DNA of 64,000 bases from Streptomyces fodineus (GTDB lineage Bacteria > Actinomycetota > Actinomycetes > Streptomycetales > Streptomycetaceae). The notes under the pieces are model-generated. The model was not told where the DNA came from and made no database searches. It saw only the letters and a list, made by a program, of their open reading frames with translations. The DNA lies in assembly GCF_001735805.1 (NCBI RefSeq), contig NZ_CP017248.1, forward strand, positions 248,001 to 312,000, written 5' to 3'. Positions 53,003 through 60,969 of this stretch are shown here, in pieces (within the stretch, counting starts at the first letter, position 1; every line of letters begins with the position of its first letter). Position numbers and translations under genes: made by a program.

Positions 53003-54704
53003 CCTCCGTGGCCTCCGCCTCGTATCCCCTGCCGCGCAGCTCCTCGACCGCCTCCTCCCGGCGGTGCGTGTCGGACCACCGGCCCACCGTGGCACGGAGC
53101 AGGAAATGCCTGTCCTCTTCCGTCATCGTGCTGGCGCGCAGCCGGTCGACGACCAACGCCACGCCTTGAGGGGTGACACGCTGCTCGTTCTCCAGGCATC
53201 GTTCGAGCAGGTCCCAGCCATCGCGGGGCAGCTCTGCGCCGTACAGGCAGGCGGCGATCTCGGCGATGACCGCACCCGAACCCCGGGGCACCGCGACGGG
53301 GTCGGAGGGGTCCGCCAATTCCTTGCAGGCCAGATCGACGGCCTCGGCGCGGCCGTGGCTCCGCAGCCCTCTGACATACTCGACGAAAAGCCCGGCGTCG
53401 GCGCCCTGTTCGAGGACGCGCGCGGCCAGTTTCTGAGCGATCGTCTGCGCCACACGGTTGCGGTCCCTCGGCCGCTCGATCCTGACCAGCAGACCGGCCA
53501 TATCGGTTCCCGAGCGGTCATCAGTGTGCGCCGCGGCGGCGATACGCAGCAGCCTCCTGCATTCCGGCTGCGCGTTGAAATTGCCCAGTACCGTGTCCAG
53601 GTAGTCGAGTTCCACCGGTGAGCGGGGCCCGGCCGCTCTCGCCGTCCCCCTGGCCACGATGTCGGCGAGCAGGTCCTTGGTCGTCCTGGTGAGCGCCTCT
53701 GAGCGGTGCCAGGCGATGACGATCTCCGCCAGGTGTTCCACGTTGTCGCGCGAGGCGGCGTGCTCGCGGATCAGCGCGCACTTGTCGGAGGATCCCTGTC
53801 TGGCCAACTGGCCGCAGATTTCTGCGATGTCATGCTGGGACAGCCGTTTGCCGACATGCTCCACGAGCGTGTCCGGGCTGTCGGTCCGGGTAGCGATCAG
53901 ATGGGCGACGATCCGTCTTGTCTCGGGTACGTGATCCGGAATCCGCAACTGTGCGTCGACCCACGCTTCCAGGATCCGCTCGGAGGGACTGAGCTGGTGG
54001 AGCGCGCCGGCAAGATCCTGGAACTCCCTGGGAATCGTGTACGAGGCCTGCGACGGCACGTGCACGTGCTCGGTGATCGCGACGAGGGTCTGACGGAGGA
54101 GCTCGGCGGCCTCTTCCTCGCACTTCTCATCACGCAGCGCGATGTAGAGGAGGGCCTTGTCGAGATTGGTCCGCCCCGAACTCGGTGTGGTGAACACGCG
54201 CAGCGTCTTGTCCACCAGCTCGGTCTTTCCAGCGCCACGGCACTCCCGGACGAAGACGGCAACGTCGAGCACCGTCCGCTGGCAAGCGATGTCATGGATG
54301 ACGCCATCTGTCAGCCGTGGGTACCGGCCCTCACTCGTACGCTCCGCATCCCATTGCCGGATGGCGAGTTCCGCGGCGTGAATGATGTTCCGGCTCAGCG
54401 CCGCCGTGGCCACCATGTTGACGGCGTCCCGGTAGTCGAAACTCACGGCGCATTCGATGAGCCGGTCGATGGTGCTGAGCATGGCGAACGCGTGCAGGGC
54501 CCTGATCGCATTGGCGGGCCGGGGCCTCTCACTGCTCTCGGTGACGGGCTGCTCGCCCTCCCGCATGGCCTGCATGCGCTCCTTGAAGGCGGCGACCGAG
54601 CACTTGGTCACCCATTCATAGCCGAAGCTCCACGACTCCGTCGCGCCGTCGCCCTCGGAACGTCTGGCCACGTCGGAACCCGAGGCCTTCTGGCCCTCCG
54701 TCAT
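52983..54704 (-). CDS. 573-aa helical-repeat protein of the caspase cassette, unknown
   Basis: The ATG at 54704-54702 overlaps the TGA of the upstream caspase gene (ATGA), so translation is coupled. The protein is almost entirely amphipathic helices, for example IDRLIECAVSFDYRDAVNMV, ALLYIALRDEKCEEEAAELL, KCALIREHAASRDNVEHLAE and DGWDLLERCLENEQRVTPQG. The lengths resemble TPR/HEAT-like or pentatricopeptide-like hairpins. No catalytic motif, membrane segment or signal peptide is seen. In a protease cassette it could be the substrate, scaffold, sensor or executioner. No family is recognised. Its 3' end overlaps the APC permease gene. Confidence 0.8.
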   Translation of the reverse strand: MTEGQKASGSDVARRSEGDGATESWSFGYEWVTKCSVAAFKERMQAMREGEQPVTESSERPRPANAIRALHAFAMLSTIDRLIECAVSFDYRDAVNMVATAALSRNIIHAAELAIRQWDAERTSEGRYPRLTDGVIHDIACQRTVLDVAVFVRECRGAGKTELVDKTLRVFTTPSSGRTNLDKALLYIALRDEKCEEEAAELLRQTLVAITEHVHVPSQASYTIPREFQDLAGALHQLSPSERILEAWVDAQLRIPDHVPETRRIVAHLIATRTDSPDTLVEHVGKRLSQHDIAEICGQLARQGSSDKCALIREHAASRDNVEHLAEIVIAWHRSEALTRTTKDLLADIVARGTARAAGPRSPVELDYLDTVLGNFNAQPECRRLLRIAAAAHTDDRSGTDMAGLLVRIERPRDRNRVAQTIAQKLAARVLEQGADAGLFVEYVRGLRSHGRAEAVDLACKELADPSDPVAVPRGSGAVIAEIAACLYGAELPRDGWDLLERCLENEQRVTPQGVALVVDRLRASTMTEEDRHFLLRATVGRWSDTHRREEAVEELRGRGYEAEATEVIRSLR

Positions 54705-55729
54705 ACGCGCAGTGCCTTCTCCACCTGGTTCCAGTAGCGGGCGAAGGCGTGGGGCGAGTCGAACGCCTGGTTGGCCCGGACGTCGATGTGCCGCGCGAGA
54801 TGCCGGCTGGCCTCATCCGGCCTGGAGCTGAGCAGAGCGACCACGTCGCCGGTCTTTCGCTCGTCCTTCAGCAGTTCATCGAGGCGGGAGTCCCGGTCCA
54901 TCATCAACGTCTTGACCCAGTCCCCAGGCTCGACCGGGAGTTGCGGGACCGGGTCGCGCTTCTTGAGCTCCATCTGGTTGGTGAAGAGCGGGGTGCCGTC
55001 ACGGGCGTCGTTCAGCGACATCCTCGGTACCTGGTGCTGGGCACCTGTGCAGTTCTCCATCTCCGCCTTCACCGCCTCCCGCAGGAGGCCGATGGTGAGC
55101 TGGTGGTTGTGGTCCTTCGTGCCGTCCTGCAGTACGTGCAGCAGATGCCCGCTGAACGGTGTGCACTTCGAGAGATCCCCGGGCAGAGCTGAGCAACCGT
55201 CAGCGGAAGCGAAATTGGCATTCTTGACGGCCGTGAACACACAGGTGCCCTCGTCCAGCGCGCCCAGGACTCCTGGAAGGACGGGCTCCTCCCCGAGCTG
55301 AGGCAGCAGGTTCGAGTAGCAGCAGTCGGCGATCAGGACCTTCAGCCTTGCCCTGGCCTTGCGCATGACGCGGTAGACGTACCAACTGGAGAGCCAGGTC
55401 CATGGCTTGTCCCGGTAGGACGAGCCCACGGAGAAGTGGACCTGCGCGCCGGGAACGTCACTCCAGTACTGGCCGTGGCCGACATACACCACCAGGAGGA
55501 TGTCGTCGGGCCCCGTCTCGTCCGCGGCCGCCTGCAACGCCCTCATCACGCCGTCGGCCGTCTGGACCTCGTCCTCGGTCAGAACCCGGCAGCAGTCGGT
55601 ACCCCACATCTCGTCGCCCGCGAGAACCTCGCCGTACATCCGCGCGCTCGCACCGATCGGCGGATGGCCGTCCATCCCCGAATCGACGGCGTACCTCGCC
55701 GGTCCGATCACCACCGCACGCGATGCCAT
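54701..55729 (-). CDS. Caspase-like cysteine protease (peptidase C14)
   Basis: A 342-residue protein from the ATG at 55729, one base after the stop of the 110-residue gene. It opens ASRAVVIGPARYAVDSGMDG, the first strand of the caspase-hemoglobinase fold. The catalytic His is His85 in VVYVGHGQYW, and the catalytic Cys is Cys137 in VLIADCCYSNL. Conserved secondary blocks are CCRVLTEDEVQTADGVMRAL and LDEGTCVFTAVKNANFASAD. After about residue 230 comes a distinct C-terminal region (EPGDWVKTLMMDRDSRLDEL, SPHAFARYWNQVEKALRV) that could be an adaptor or death-type domain. It is likely a signal-activated protease of a conflict system. Confidence 0.88.
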   Translation of the reverse strand: MASRAVVIGPARYAVDSGMDGHPPIGASARMYGEVLAGDEMWGTDCCRVLTEDEVQTADGVMRALQAAADETGPDDILLVVYVGHGQYWSDVPGAQVHFSVGSSYRDKPWTWLSSWYVYRVMRKARARLKVLIADCCYSNLLPQLGEEPVLPGVLGALDEGTCVFTAVKNANFASADGCSALPGDLSKCTPFSGHLLHVLQDGTKDHNHQLTIGLLREAVKAEMENCTGAQHQVPRMSLNDARDGTPLFTNQMELKKRDPVPQLPVEPGDWVKTLMMDRDSRLDELLKDERKTGDVVALLSSRPDEASRHLARHIDVRANQAFDSPHAFARYWNQVEKALRV

Positions 55730-55730
55730 C

Positions 55731-56063
55731 TCAGCCGTCCAGCCCTTCCGTCGTCGGCTCCGCTGCCAAGTCGGGCACCGACTGGGTGGCGACCAGAGTC
55801 TCGGGCGGATCCAGCCGCTCACCGCGCCAGTGCTCGACGACCCGCTTCACGGCGTCCACCGCGGCGGACACGGTCATCTCGGTCGCCTTGCCGACCGCGG
55901 CCACGAGGACGATCTCGACGATGCCGCCGGTCAGTACCTTGCCCTCGTCGACGGCCGACGAACGCCACGACAGACCGGTCTCCGCCTCCAGTTCGTCGAG
56001 CATCCGGTCCGTCTCGTCCAGACCGGTCGGCCCCTTGACGGTCACCGAGATCCTCGTAGCCAT
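55731..56063 (-). CDS. 110-aa adaptor-like protein (EACC1-like), first gene of caspase cassette
   Basis: A small alpha/beta protein: a first strand RISVTVKGPT, an acidic helix DETDRMLDELEAETG, a hairpin KVLTGGIVEIVLVAAVGKAT and a long helix MTVSAAVDAVKRVVEHWRGE. The pattern strand-helix-strand, then TGGIVEIVLV and a terminal helix, resembles the effector-associated constant component (EACC1). EACC1 is encoded next to caspases and trypsin-like proteases in actinobacterial conflict systems. That similarity was judged by eye, not by search. The gene stops one base before the caspase start. It would act as the sensor/adaptor subunit. Confidence 0.65.
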   Translation of the reverse strand: MATRISVTVKGPTGLDETDRMLDELEAETGLSWRSSAVDEGKVLTGGIVEIVLVAAVGKATEMTVSAAVDAVKRVVEHWRGERLDPPETLVATQSVPDLAAEPTTEGLDG

Positions 56064-56278
56064 GCCAACGCCCCCGCCCCGAGCTCAGGTCGACAACCAG
56101 GACGCCGAACCCGGTTCCGCAGTTCCCGTGTCAGCGCCCATACCAGCGTACTCACCAGAGCAAGCCACCCCGCTCCGATCAGCCTGCCCCAGCCCCGGCC
56201 CGCGCAGGGGCTGTCCGAACGAGCTGGTTTCGCATGCAAGCGGGCCGCCCGGTTCGGAACCCGGACCGCCCGCTGCAA
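56042..56278 (-). CDS. Possible small membrane protein upstream of caspase cassette
   Basis: A 78-residue frame with one probable membrane helix (GRLIGAGWLALVSTLVWALT) followed by a positively charged tail (RELRNRVRRPG). It overlaps the start of the 110-residue adaptor gene by 22 bases in the same direction. If real, it would be the first gene of the cassette and might tether it to the membrane. No clear ribosome site was found, and in GC-rich DNA a chance frame is possible. Confidence 0.3.
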   Translation of the reverse strand: MQRAVRVPNRAARLHAKPARSDSPCAGRGWGRLIGAGWLALVSTLVWALTRELRNRVRRPGCRPELGAGALAWLRGSR

Positions 56279-56290
56279 GGGGCAGGTCAG

Positions 56291-56809
56291 TTACGGCTGG
56301 TCCGTAGTGGCCGTCCCCAGTTCTTCCCGCAGTGTTCGCTGGACGTAGGCCATGGCCTCTTGGGCGTCCGGATCGGCAAAGCGGCCGGCCAACTCGTCAG
56401 GGGCGACGTCCTCTACCCGCTCGTGCAACCACCACAGGTGTCCCTGGGGGTCTCGCACCCGGGCAACGCGCTCACCGAAGGCGAGCAGGGTCGGGCGGGT
56501 CACCACACGGGCGCCGGCCGTGACGGCCTGATCCACGGTCGCACGGGCGTCATCGACATAGACACGTAGGTGAGACGGGGTCGATGGCCAGCCGGGTTTG
56601 GCATCGAAGAGCATGATGACGCTCTCGCCGATCTCGACCTCGACATGACCGATATCACCGTCGGGATCGAGCATTCGGGAGCCGGGGGTCTCGACCGCTC
56701 CGAACGCCGACTTCAAGAAATGCACTTCTGCGTCGCTGTCGCGGCTGATCACCCAGGCGTTGACTCGTGCGTAGCGCGGCGGAACCTGAACCTGTGGCTG
56801 GGATGTCAT
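56291..56809 (-). CDS. VOC-family (PhnB-like) protein
   Basis: A 172-residue protein from the ATG at 56809. It has the first module YARVNAWVISRDSDAEVHFL then KSAFGAVETPGSRMLDPDG, and the second module HLRVYVDDARATVDQAVTAG and RVARVRDPQGHLWWLHERVE. This is the PhnB/glyoxalase-like vicinal-oxygen-chelate fold. The DPQGHLWWLHE end is typical of antibiotic-resistance-like and 3-demethylubiquinone-type members. It probably binds or modifies a small ligand in the cytosol. It lies between the caspase cassette and the broken PfpI gene, all in the same direction. Co-regulation is possible but not shown. Confidence 0.85.
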   Translation of the reverse strand: MTSQPQVQVPPRYARVNAWVISRDSDAEVHFLKSAFGAVETPGSRMLDPDGDIGHVEVEIGESVIMLFDAKPGWPSTPSHLRVYVDDARATVDQAVTAGARVVTRPTLLAFGERVARVRDPQGHLWWLHERVEDVAPDELAGRFADPDAQEAMAYVQRTLREELGTATTDQP

Positions 56810-56817
56810 GCGACGGA

Positions 56818-57200
56818 TCATGTCAGCGGCCGTCCTCGCCCGCTAGACGCCCTCTGCTCCAGTACACGGGACACGGCGCGTCGGAGATTCTCGTCGGGCC
56901 CGGCAATGAACTTGCCGAACACGGCCACCGCTTCGGGCCCCGCGACCTCGGGAGAACCGGCGTCGAATGGTGGCTTCGGGTCGTATTCCATGGCCAACTG
57001 GGCGAAAGTCGCGACCTCTTCCCCGCAAACGTGCGCAATGACGGTGAGCCCGAAGCCGATGCCCGCGGTCACACCCCGCCGGAGAACCTGTTCCGGTCCA
57101 TGCACACCCGTTCCGTCGACACCTTGGCGCCCAGCCGGGCCAGATGGTCGCGGGTGGACCGATGCAATCACTTCCTCCACGAATCCTCCGGGCACGCACA
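56818..57200 (-). pseudogene. DJ-1/PfpI-family protein, truncated and frameshifted
   Basis: One frame reads RDHLARLGAKVSTERVCMDR then NRFSGGV and a stop. After a one-base correction the next reads GVTAGIGFGLTVIAHVCGEE, VATFAQLAMEYDPKPPFDAG, SPEVAGPEAVAVFGKFIAGP and DENLRRAVSRVLEQ. This is the C-terminal third of DJ-1/PfpI proteins, including the GGVTAGID-type loop. The nucleophile-elbow Cys region further upstream is not recognisable. Confidence 0.75.
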
Positions 57201-57349
57201 GGTGAGCGGCACCCGAAGGGCCTCGATCCTGGCCCCACCACCTCAGAACCTCAGGTTGAAGCCATCGGTTATGTGCGCCTTAAGCGGCGTGTAATGAATC
57301 CTTAGAAACCCAACTTCTCTACCGGCCAGAGGAGTTACCGTCAGTAATA

Positions 57350-57361
57350 TGTTGTACAACA
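57350..57361. promoter_or_regulatory. TGTTGTACAACA palindrome upstream of secreted protein gene
   Basis: A perfect 12-bp AT-rich palindrome lies 42 bases before the start at 57404, in a locally AT-rich window. It may be an operator for the secreted protein/chitinase pair. No regulator gene of matching specificity was identified. Confidence 0.4.
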
Positions 57362-57403
57362 GTACGCTGACGTCCGCATTCCCCATCCGAGAGGAAAGAC
57401 ACC

Positions 57404-57982
57404 ATGCGCTCACACCTGAAGTTACCCGTCACCGTCACGGCGGTGACACTCGCCACAGCCCTCGCTGCCCCGGTTGCCTCGGCACGCACCGCCTCCGCCG
57501 CCTTCCAGGGTGGGGGCAACCACGTAATGCGGCCGTCGGACAGCCAGAACATCAACGTCCACGTGACGTCCTACGGCTACAACGACAACGACGACGGCAA
57601 CGGCCACTACGGCACCGCGCAGATCGCCTATCCCCAGATACACAACGAGGCGACCGAAGACCTCGGCACCTACGACCACCCCGCCACCTTCGCTACCGAC
57701 CCCGGCGAATTCGCCCCCGGCACCCGCATCTACGTCCCGTACCTCCAGAAGTACTTCATCATGGAGGACGGCTGTGCGGAGTGCAGTTCGGACTGGAACA
57801 ACGGCGTGTACCACGTCGACCTGTGGATGGGCCCCGCCAGCACGCAGCCAGAGCCCGCCCTCGGCAACTGCGAAGGTTCGGTCACCCAGGACTCCGGCAT
57901 CATCGTCAACCCTGACCCTGGTCTGCCGGTCGACACCACCCCGATGTTCTCCGACGGACAGTGCACGGTCGTCCACCACTGA
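57404..57982 (+). CDS. Secreted double-psi-barrel-like protein
   Basis: A 192-residue protein with a GAGAGGAAAG ribosome site. A Sec signal (HLKLPVTVTAVTLATALAAP then VASARTASA) is followed by a mature domain: NINVHVTSYGYNDNDDGNGH, FAPGTRIYVPYLQKYFIMED and GCAECSSDWNNGVYHVDLWM. The GTxIYVPYLxKYF - EDxCAEC - HVDLWMG order is that of small secreted double-psi beta-barrel (3D/barwin-like) proteins. These bind polysaccharide and may show lytic transglycosylase-like activity. Cysteines in CAEC, NCEG and GQCT are probably disulfide-bonded. It precedes the chitinase by 182 bases, so both may be part of polymer attack. Confidence 0.7.
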   Translation: MRSHLKLPVTVTAVTLATALAAPVASARTASAAFQGGGNHVMRPSDSQNINVHVTSYGYNDNDDGNGHYGTAQIAYPQIHNEATEDLGTYDHPATFATDPGEFAPGTRIYVPYLQKYFIMEDGCAECSSDWNNGVYHVDLWMGPASTQPEPALGNCEGSVTQDSGIIVNPDPGLPVDTTPMFSDGQCTVVHH

Positions 57983-58164
57983 GCCGTCCCTGAGCGACCT
58001 GGCCCGTCGGTGTTCGGTCGCCGTCGGCAGCCGACGAACGCACATGCCTTCGCATCCGCACACCAGGTCAGGCATACCGTGCCGGAGCACGCCGCCCCCC
58101 CCAGGCCCAAGCCTGCGTGGACGGCGGTCCCATTCTTTTCGACTCCCAGTCCGACAAGGCAACC

Positions 58165-59157
58165 ATGAACACTCGCACCCCCAGACCCGCTCTCGCCGCG
58201 CTTCTGCCACTCACCGCCACCGCCATGCTGGTCGCGAACGGAGAGCCGGCCAACGCCGCTACGGCGACGTCGACGTGGCCCGCGCACTTCGCGGCCCCCT
58301 ACCTCCAGATCGGCCCCGGCACCGCCGGTGACATGGCCGACGACATGGCCGCCACCGGTCTGAAGCACTACACGCTGGCATTCCTCATCCCTGAGGATGG
58401 CTGCACGGCCAAATGGGAATTCAACGGTGACCCGGTCGGCGCGTTCACTTCGGAAATCAACGCGCTCAAGGCCAACAGCGGAGACGTCATCATCTCCTTC
58501 GGCGGAGCCGCCGGCGGCGAACTCGCCCAGACCTGCACCTCCGTCTCCGACCTGACCGCCGCCTACGCCAACATCGTCAACACCTACGGCGTCACCCGGC
58601 TCGACTTCGACATCGAAGGCGCGACCCTCGACGACACCGCCGCCAACACCCGCCGCAACCAGGCACTCGCCGCGCTTCAGGCGCAAAACCCCTCGGTCCA
58701 GGTGGACTACACGCTCGCGGTCGCCCCCGACGGCCTGCCCTCCGCACAGACCGGACTCCTCCAGGACGCCAAGGACAACGGGGTCGACGTCAGCACCGTC
58801 AACCTCATGACCATGGACTTCGGCGACGGACACAACGCGCTCGCCGACGCCGAATCGGCCGCACAGGCAACCGCCCGGCAACTCGCCCATATCTACGGCG
58901 TTTCCCACTCACAGGCGTACCAGATGATGGGCCTGACGCCGATCGCCGGCAAGAACGACGACGACGAAGTCTTCTCCCAGTCCGACGCGGCCACGCTGGA
59001 GAACTTCGCCGCCTCCAACGGAGTCCAGGAACTGTCCTTCTGGGAAGTCGACGGATACGACAAGCCCACCGGCTACGCGTACTCCAACACCTTCAACCAG
59101 CTCAGCACCACCCAGGCACGCAACGCGAGCGCACGGACACCACGCGCAGCACACTGA
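58165..59157 (+). CDS. Secreted GH18 chitinase-like enzyme
   Basis: A 330-residue protein from the ATG at 58165, with AAGG upstream. A signal peptide (NTRTPRPALAALLPLTATAM then LVANGEPANA) leads to a GH18 barrel: YTLAFLIPEDGCTAKWEF, GDVIISFGGAAGGELAQTCT, VTRLDFDIEGATLDD and TVNLMTMDFGDGH. The catalytic stretch is Asp147, Asp149 and Glu151. The first Asp of the usual DxxDxDxE motif is Thr144. It should cleave beta-1,4-linked N-acetylglucosamine polymers outside the cell. No chitin-binding module is attached, so the neighbouring secreted protein might assist binding. Confidence 0.88.
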   Translation: MNTRTPRPALAALLPLTATAMLVANGEPANAATATSTWPAHFAAPYLQIGPGTAGDMADDMAATGLKHYTLAFLIPEDGCTAKWEFNGDPVGAFTSEINALKANSGDVIISFGGAAGGELAQTCTSVSDLTAAYANIVNTYGVTRLDFDIEGATLDDTAANTRRNQALAALQAQNPSVQVDYTLAVAPDGLPSAQTGLLQDAKDNGVDVSTVNLMTMDFGDGHNALADAESAAQATARQLAHIYGVSHSQAYQMMGLTPIAGKNDDDEVFSQSDAATLENFAASNGVQELSFWEVDGYDKPTGYAYSNTFNQLSTTQARNASARTPRAAH

Positions 59158-59190
59158 CACCGCCTCGGCAAGGAGGAGAAGGTATTCCAA

Positions 59191-59229
59191 GACCACCTGA
59201 GCCGGCGCGATGAGCGGGCTCAGGTGGTC
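59191..59229. terminator. Perfect 13-bp stem after chitinase gene
   Basis: Arms 59191-59203 (GACCACCTGAGCC) and 59217-59229 pair perfectly around a 13-nt loop, 33 bases after the chitinase stop. A T-tract is lacking, as is usual for Streptomyces terminators. It also lies beyond the end of the convergent SDR gene, so it may serve both directions. Confidence 0.75.
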
Positions 59230-59291
59230 GGCGGTGCATTACCTGCCGAGGTCAGATGTCGTCGTCGCGGATCGGGCAGATTGCCGGTTGT

Positions 59292-60137
59292 TCAGCGGAC
59301 CCAGGCGCGGGTGAGGTCCTGGACGGCCGAGCCGTCGAGGTCGGCGAGCGTGGTGGCGACGAAGTCGCGGGCCCACTGCGAGGTCTGGATGCGGAAGGCC
59401 GGGCGGTCGGCGGTCAGGGCGTCGATGATCGGGGCGGCGGCCTCGGCCGGGGTCTGGGCGTTGCCGAAGGACTGCCGGGTGCGGGCGATGTACGCTTCAA
59501 GGGCAGGGGCGTAGGGCCCGGCCGCGGCGAGCAGGGCGGGAACGTCCAGGCCGAGGTTGGCGACGAACTCGCTGGCCACCGCGCCCGGTTCGACCACGGT
59601 GACATCCACGCCGACGGTGGCGGCGACGGGCGCGAGGGACTCCATGAAGCCCTCGACGGCGAACTTGGCCGCGCAGTAGGCCTCGTTGAAGGGCTGGCCG
59701 ACGACGCCGCCGACGCTGGTGACGGTGATCACGCGGCCCTGGGCGGCGCGCAGGTGGGGCAGGGCGGCGCGGGTGGTGGCCACGACGCCGAAGAAGTTGA
59801 CCTCCATGGCGGCGCGGACGTCGTCGAGGCTGCTCTGTTCGATGGTGCCGACCTGGGCGGCGCCGGCGTTGTTGACCAGTGCGTCGAGGCGGCCGTGCTC
59901 GGCGATCACTTCTTCCAGGCAGGCGGAGATGCTGTCGGGGTCGACCACGTCCAGGCGTTTGACCTGGATACGGTCGGCGACGTCGTTCTCGGCAGCGGCC
60001 TCCAGCAGTGCCTCGGCCTTGCCCGTGTCGCGCATGGTCGCGATGGTCGTCCAGCCGGCGCGGGCGGCGCCGATCGTGGCGGCCAGGCCGATGCCGGAGG
60101 ACGTGCCGGTGATCAGAACCGTCTTCTCGCTGGTCAT
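59292..60137 (-). CDS. Short-chain dehydrogenase/reductase
   Basis: A 281-residue classical-type SDR from the ATG at 60137. The cofactor motif is VLITGTSSGIGLA (TGxxxGIG), and the adenine-binding Asp lies in KRLDVVDPDS. NNAG is in LDALVNNAGAAQ. The catalytic Ser and Tyr-x-x-x-Lys are in VITVTSVGGVVG and EAYCAAKFAVEG. It oxidises or reduces an alcohol/ketone with NAD(P)H in the cytosol. It is divergent from the TetR gene at 60266, and two large palindromes lie in the spacer, so it is almost certainly controlled by that regulator. The substrate is unknown. Confidence 0.92.
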   Translation of the reverse strand: MTSEKTVLITGTSSGIGLAATIGAARAGWTTIATMRDTGKAEALLEAAAENDVADRIQVKRLDVVDPDSISACLEEVIAEHGRLDALVNNAGAAQVGTIEQSSLDDVRAAMEVNFFGVVATTRAALPHLRAAQGRVITVTSVGGVVGQPFNEAYCAAKFAVEGFMESLAPVAATVGVDVTVVEPGAVASEFVANLGLDVPALLAAAGPYAPALEAYIARTRQSFGNAQTPAEAAAPIIDALTADRPAFRIQTSQWARDFVATTLADLDGSAVQDLTRAWVR

Positions 60138-60173
60138 CAAGGGTTCTCCCGTCAAGAGTAACTGGAGTCAGCC

Positions 60174-60228
60174 AATAACCGGGGAACTCCCCGGTTATTT
60201 GTAACGGTAACCGGGGAACTCCCCGGTT
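60174..60228. promoter_or_regulatory. Double palindromic operator between SDR and TetR genes
   Basis: The 20-bp palindrome AACCGGGGAACTCCCCGGTT occurs twice, at 60177-60196 and 60209-60228, exactly 32 bp apart (about three helical turns). The first copy extends to 60174-60199 with 11-bp perfect arms. The placement, over both presumed promoters, is typical of a TetR repressor site. Confidence 0.85.
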
Positions 60229-60265
60229 GTCCAGGTAGACTGATCTCCCGACGAAGGGAGCAGCC

Positions 60266-60841
60266 TTGACCACCCAGCCGAGCCCGCTGCGCGCCGATGC
60301 CCGCCGCAACCGGGAGCGCATCCTCGAAGCGGCCGTGCGTGCCTTCTCCGAGAAGGGCGCGGACGTTCCGATCGACACGATCGCCAAGGCCGCGGGCGTC
60401 GGCTCGGCCACGCTCTACCGCCACTTCCCCACCCGCGAGGCACTGGTCGAGGCGGCCTACCGCAACGAGCTGGCCCGGGTCTGCGACAGCGCCGCCGAGC
60501 TGCTGGCCGACCTTCCGCCGGACCGGGCGATACGCCTGTGGATGGACCGGTTCATCGACTACCTGGCAGCCAAGCAGGGCATGGCGGACGCCCTGCGGGC
60601 CGCGGTCGCCTCCGGCGCGGACCCCTTCGCCGAGACCCTCGACAAGCTCAGCACCGCGATCGGCACCCTGCTGCACGCCGGCACCGAAGCCGGGCTCCTC
60701 CGCTCGGACATCGAACCCATCGACGTCGGCCTCAGCCTCAGCGGCGTCGCACTGATCACCAGCGCTCCCGCCCAGCGCGAACGGGCCGGCCGCCTCCTCG
60801 ACCTGCTCCTCGACGGGCTCCGCTACGGAACAGACCGATAA
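60266..60841 (+). CDS. TetR-family regulator of the divergent SDR
   Basis: A 191-residue protein from the TTG at 60266, with GAAGGGAG five bases upstream. The DNA-binding domain reads RADARRNRERILEAAVRAFS then DVPIDTIAKAAGVGSATLYR and HFPTREALVEAAYRNE, with the recognition helix GSATLYRHF. The C-terminal helices resemble TetR regulators of the SCO-type that control SDR or MFS genes. It likely represses itself and the SDR by binding the double operator at 60174-60228. The ligand is unknown. A strong stem-loop follows its stop codon. Confidence 0.93.
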   Translation: MTTQPSPLRADARRNRERILEAAVRAFSEKGADVPIDTIAKAAGVGSATLYRHFPTREALVEAAYRNELARVCDSAAELLADLPPDRAIRLWMDRFIDYLAAKQGMADALRAAVASGADPFAETLDKLSTAIGTLLHAGTEAGLLRSDIEPIDVGLSLSGVALITSAPAQRERAGRLLDLLLDGLRYGTDR

Positions 60842-60864
60842 CCCGTCCCTCTGGCACGCTGCAC

Positions 60865-60920
60865 GGGCCCGGTGGCGGGCAGCGGCCATGGCACGCAGGG
60901 GTCAGCCTGCCACCGGGCCC
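60865..60920 (+). terminator. GC-rich stem-loop after TetR gene
   Basis: Arms 60865-60876 (GGGCCCGGTGGC) and 60909-60920 pair perfectly, with further inner pairing at 60878-60880/60905-60907. It starts 24 bases after the TetR stop. No T-tract follows. Confidence 0.65.
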
Positions 60921-60969
60921 TCTCGGTTGATGCCCGATCTCCAGGTCACTGGCTTTGCCTTGGTGGCGC

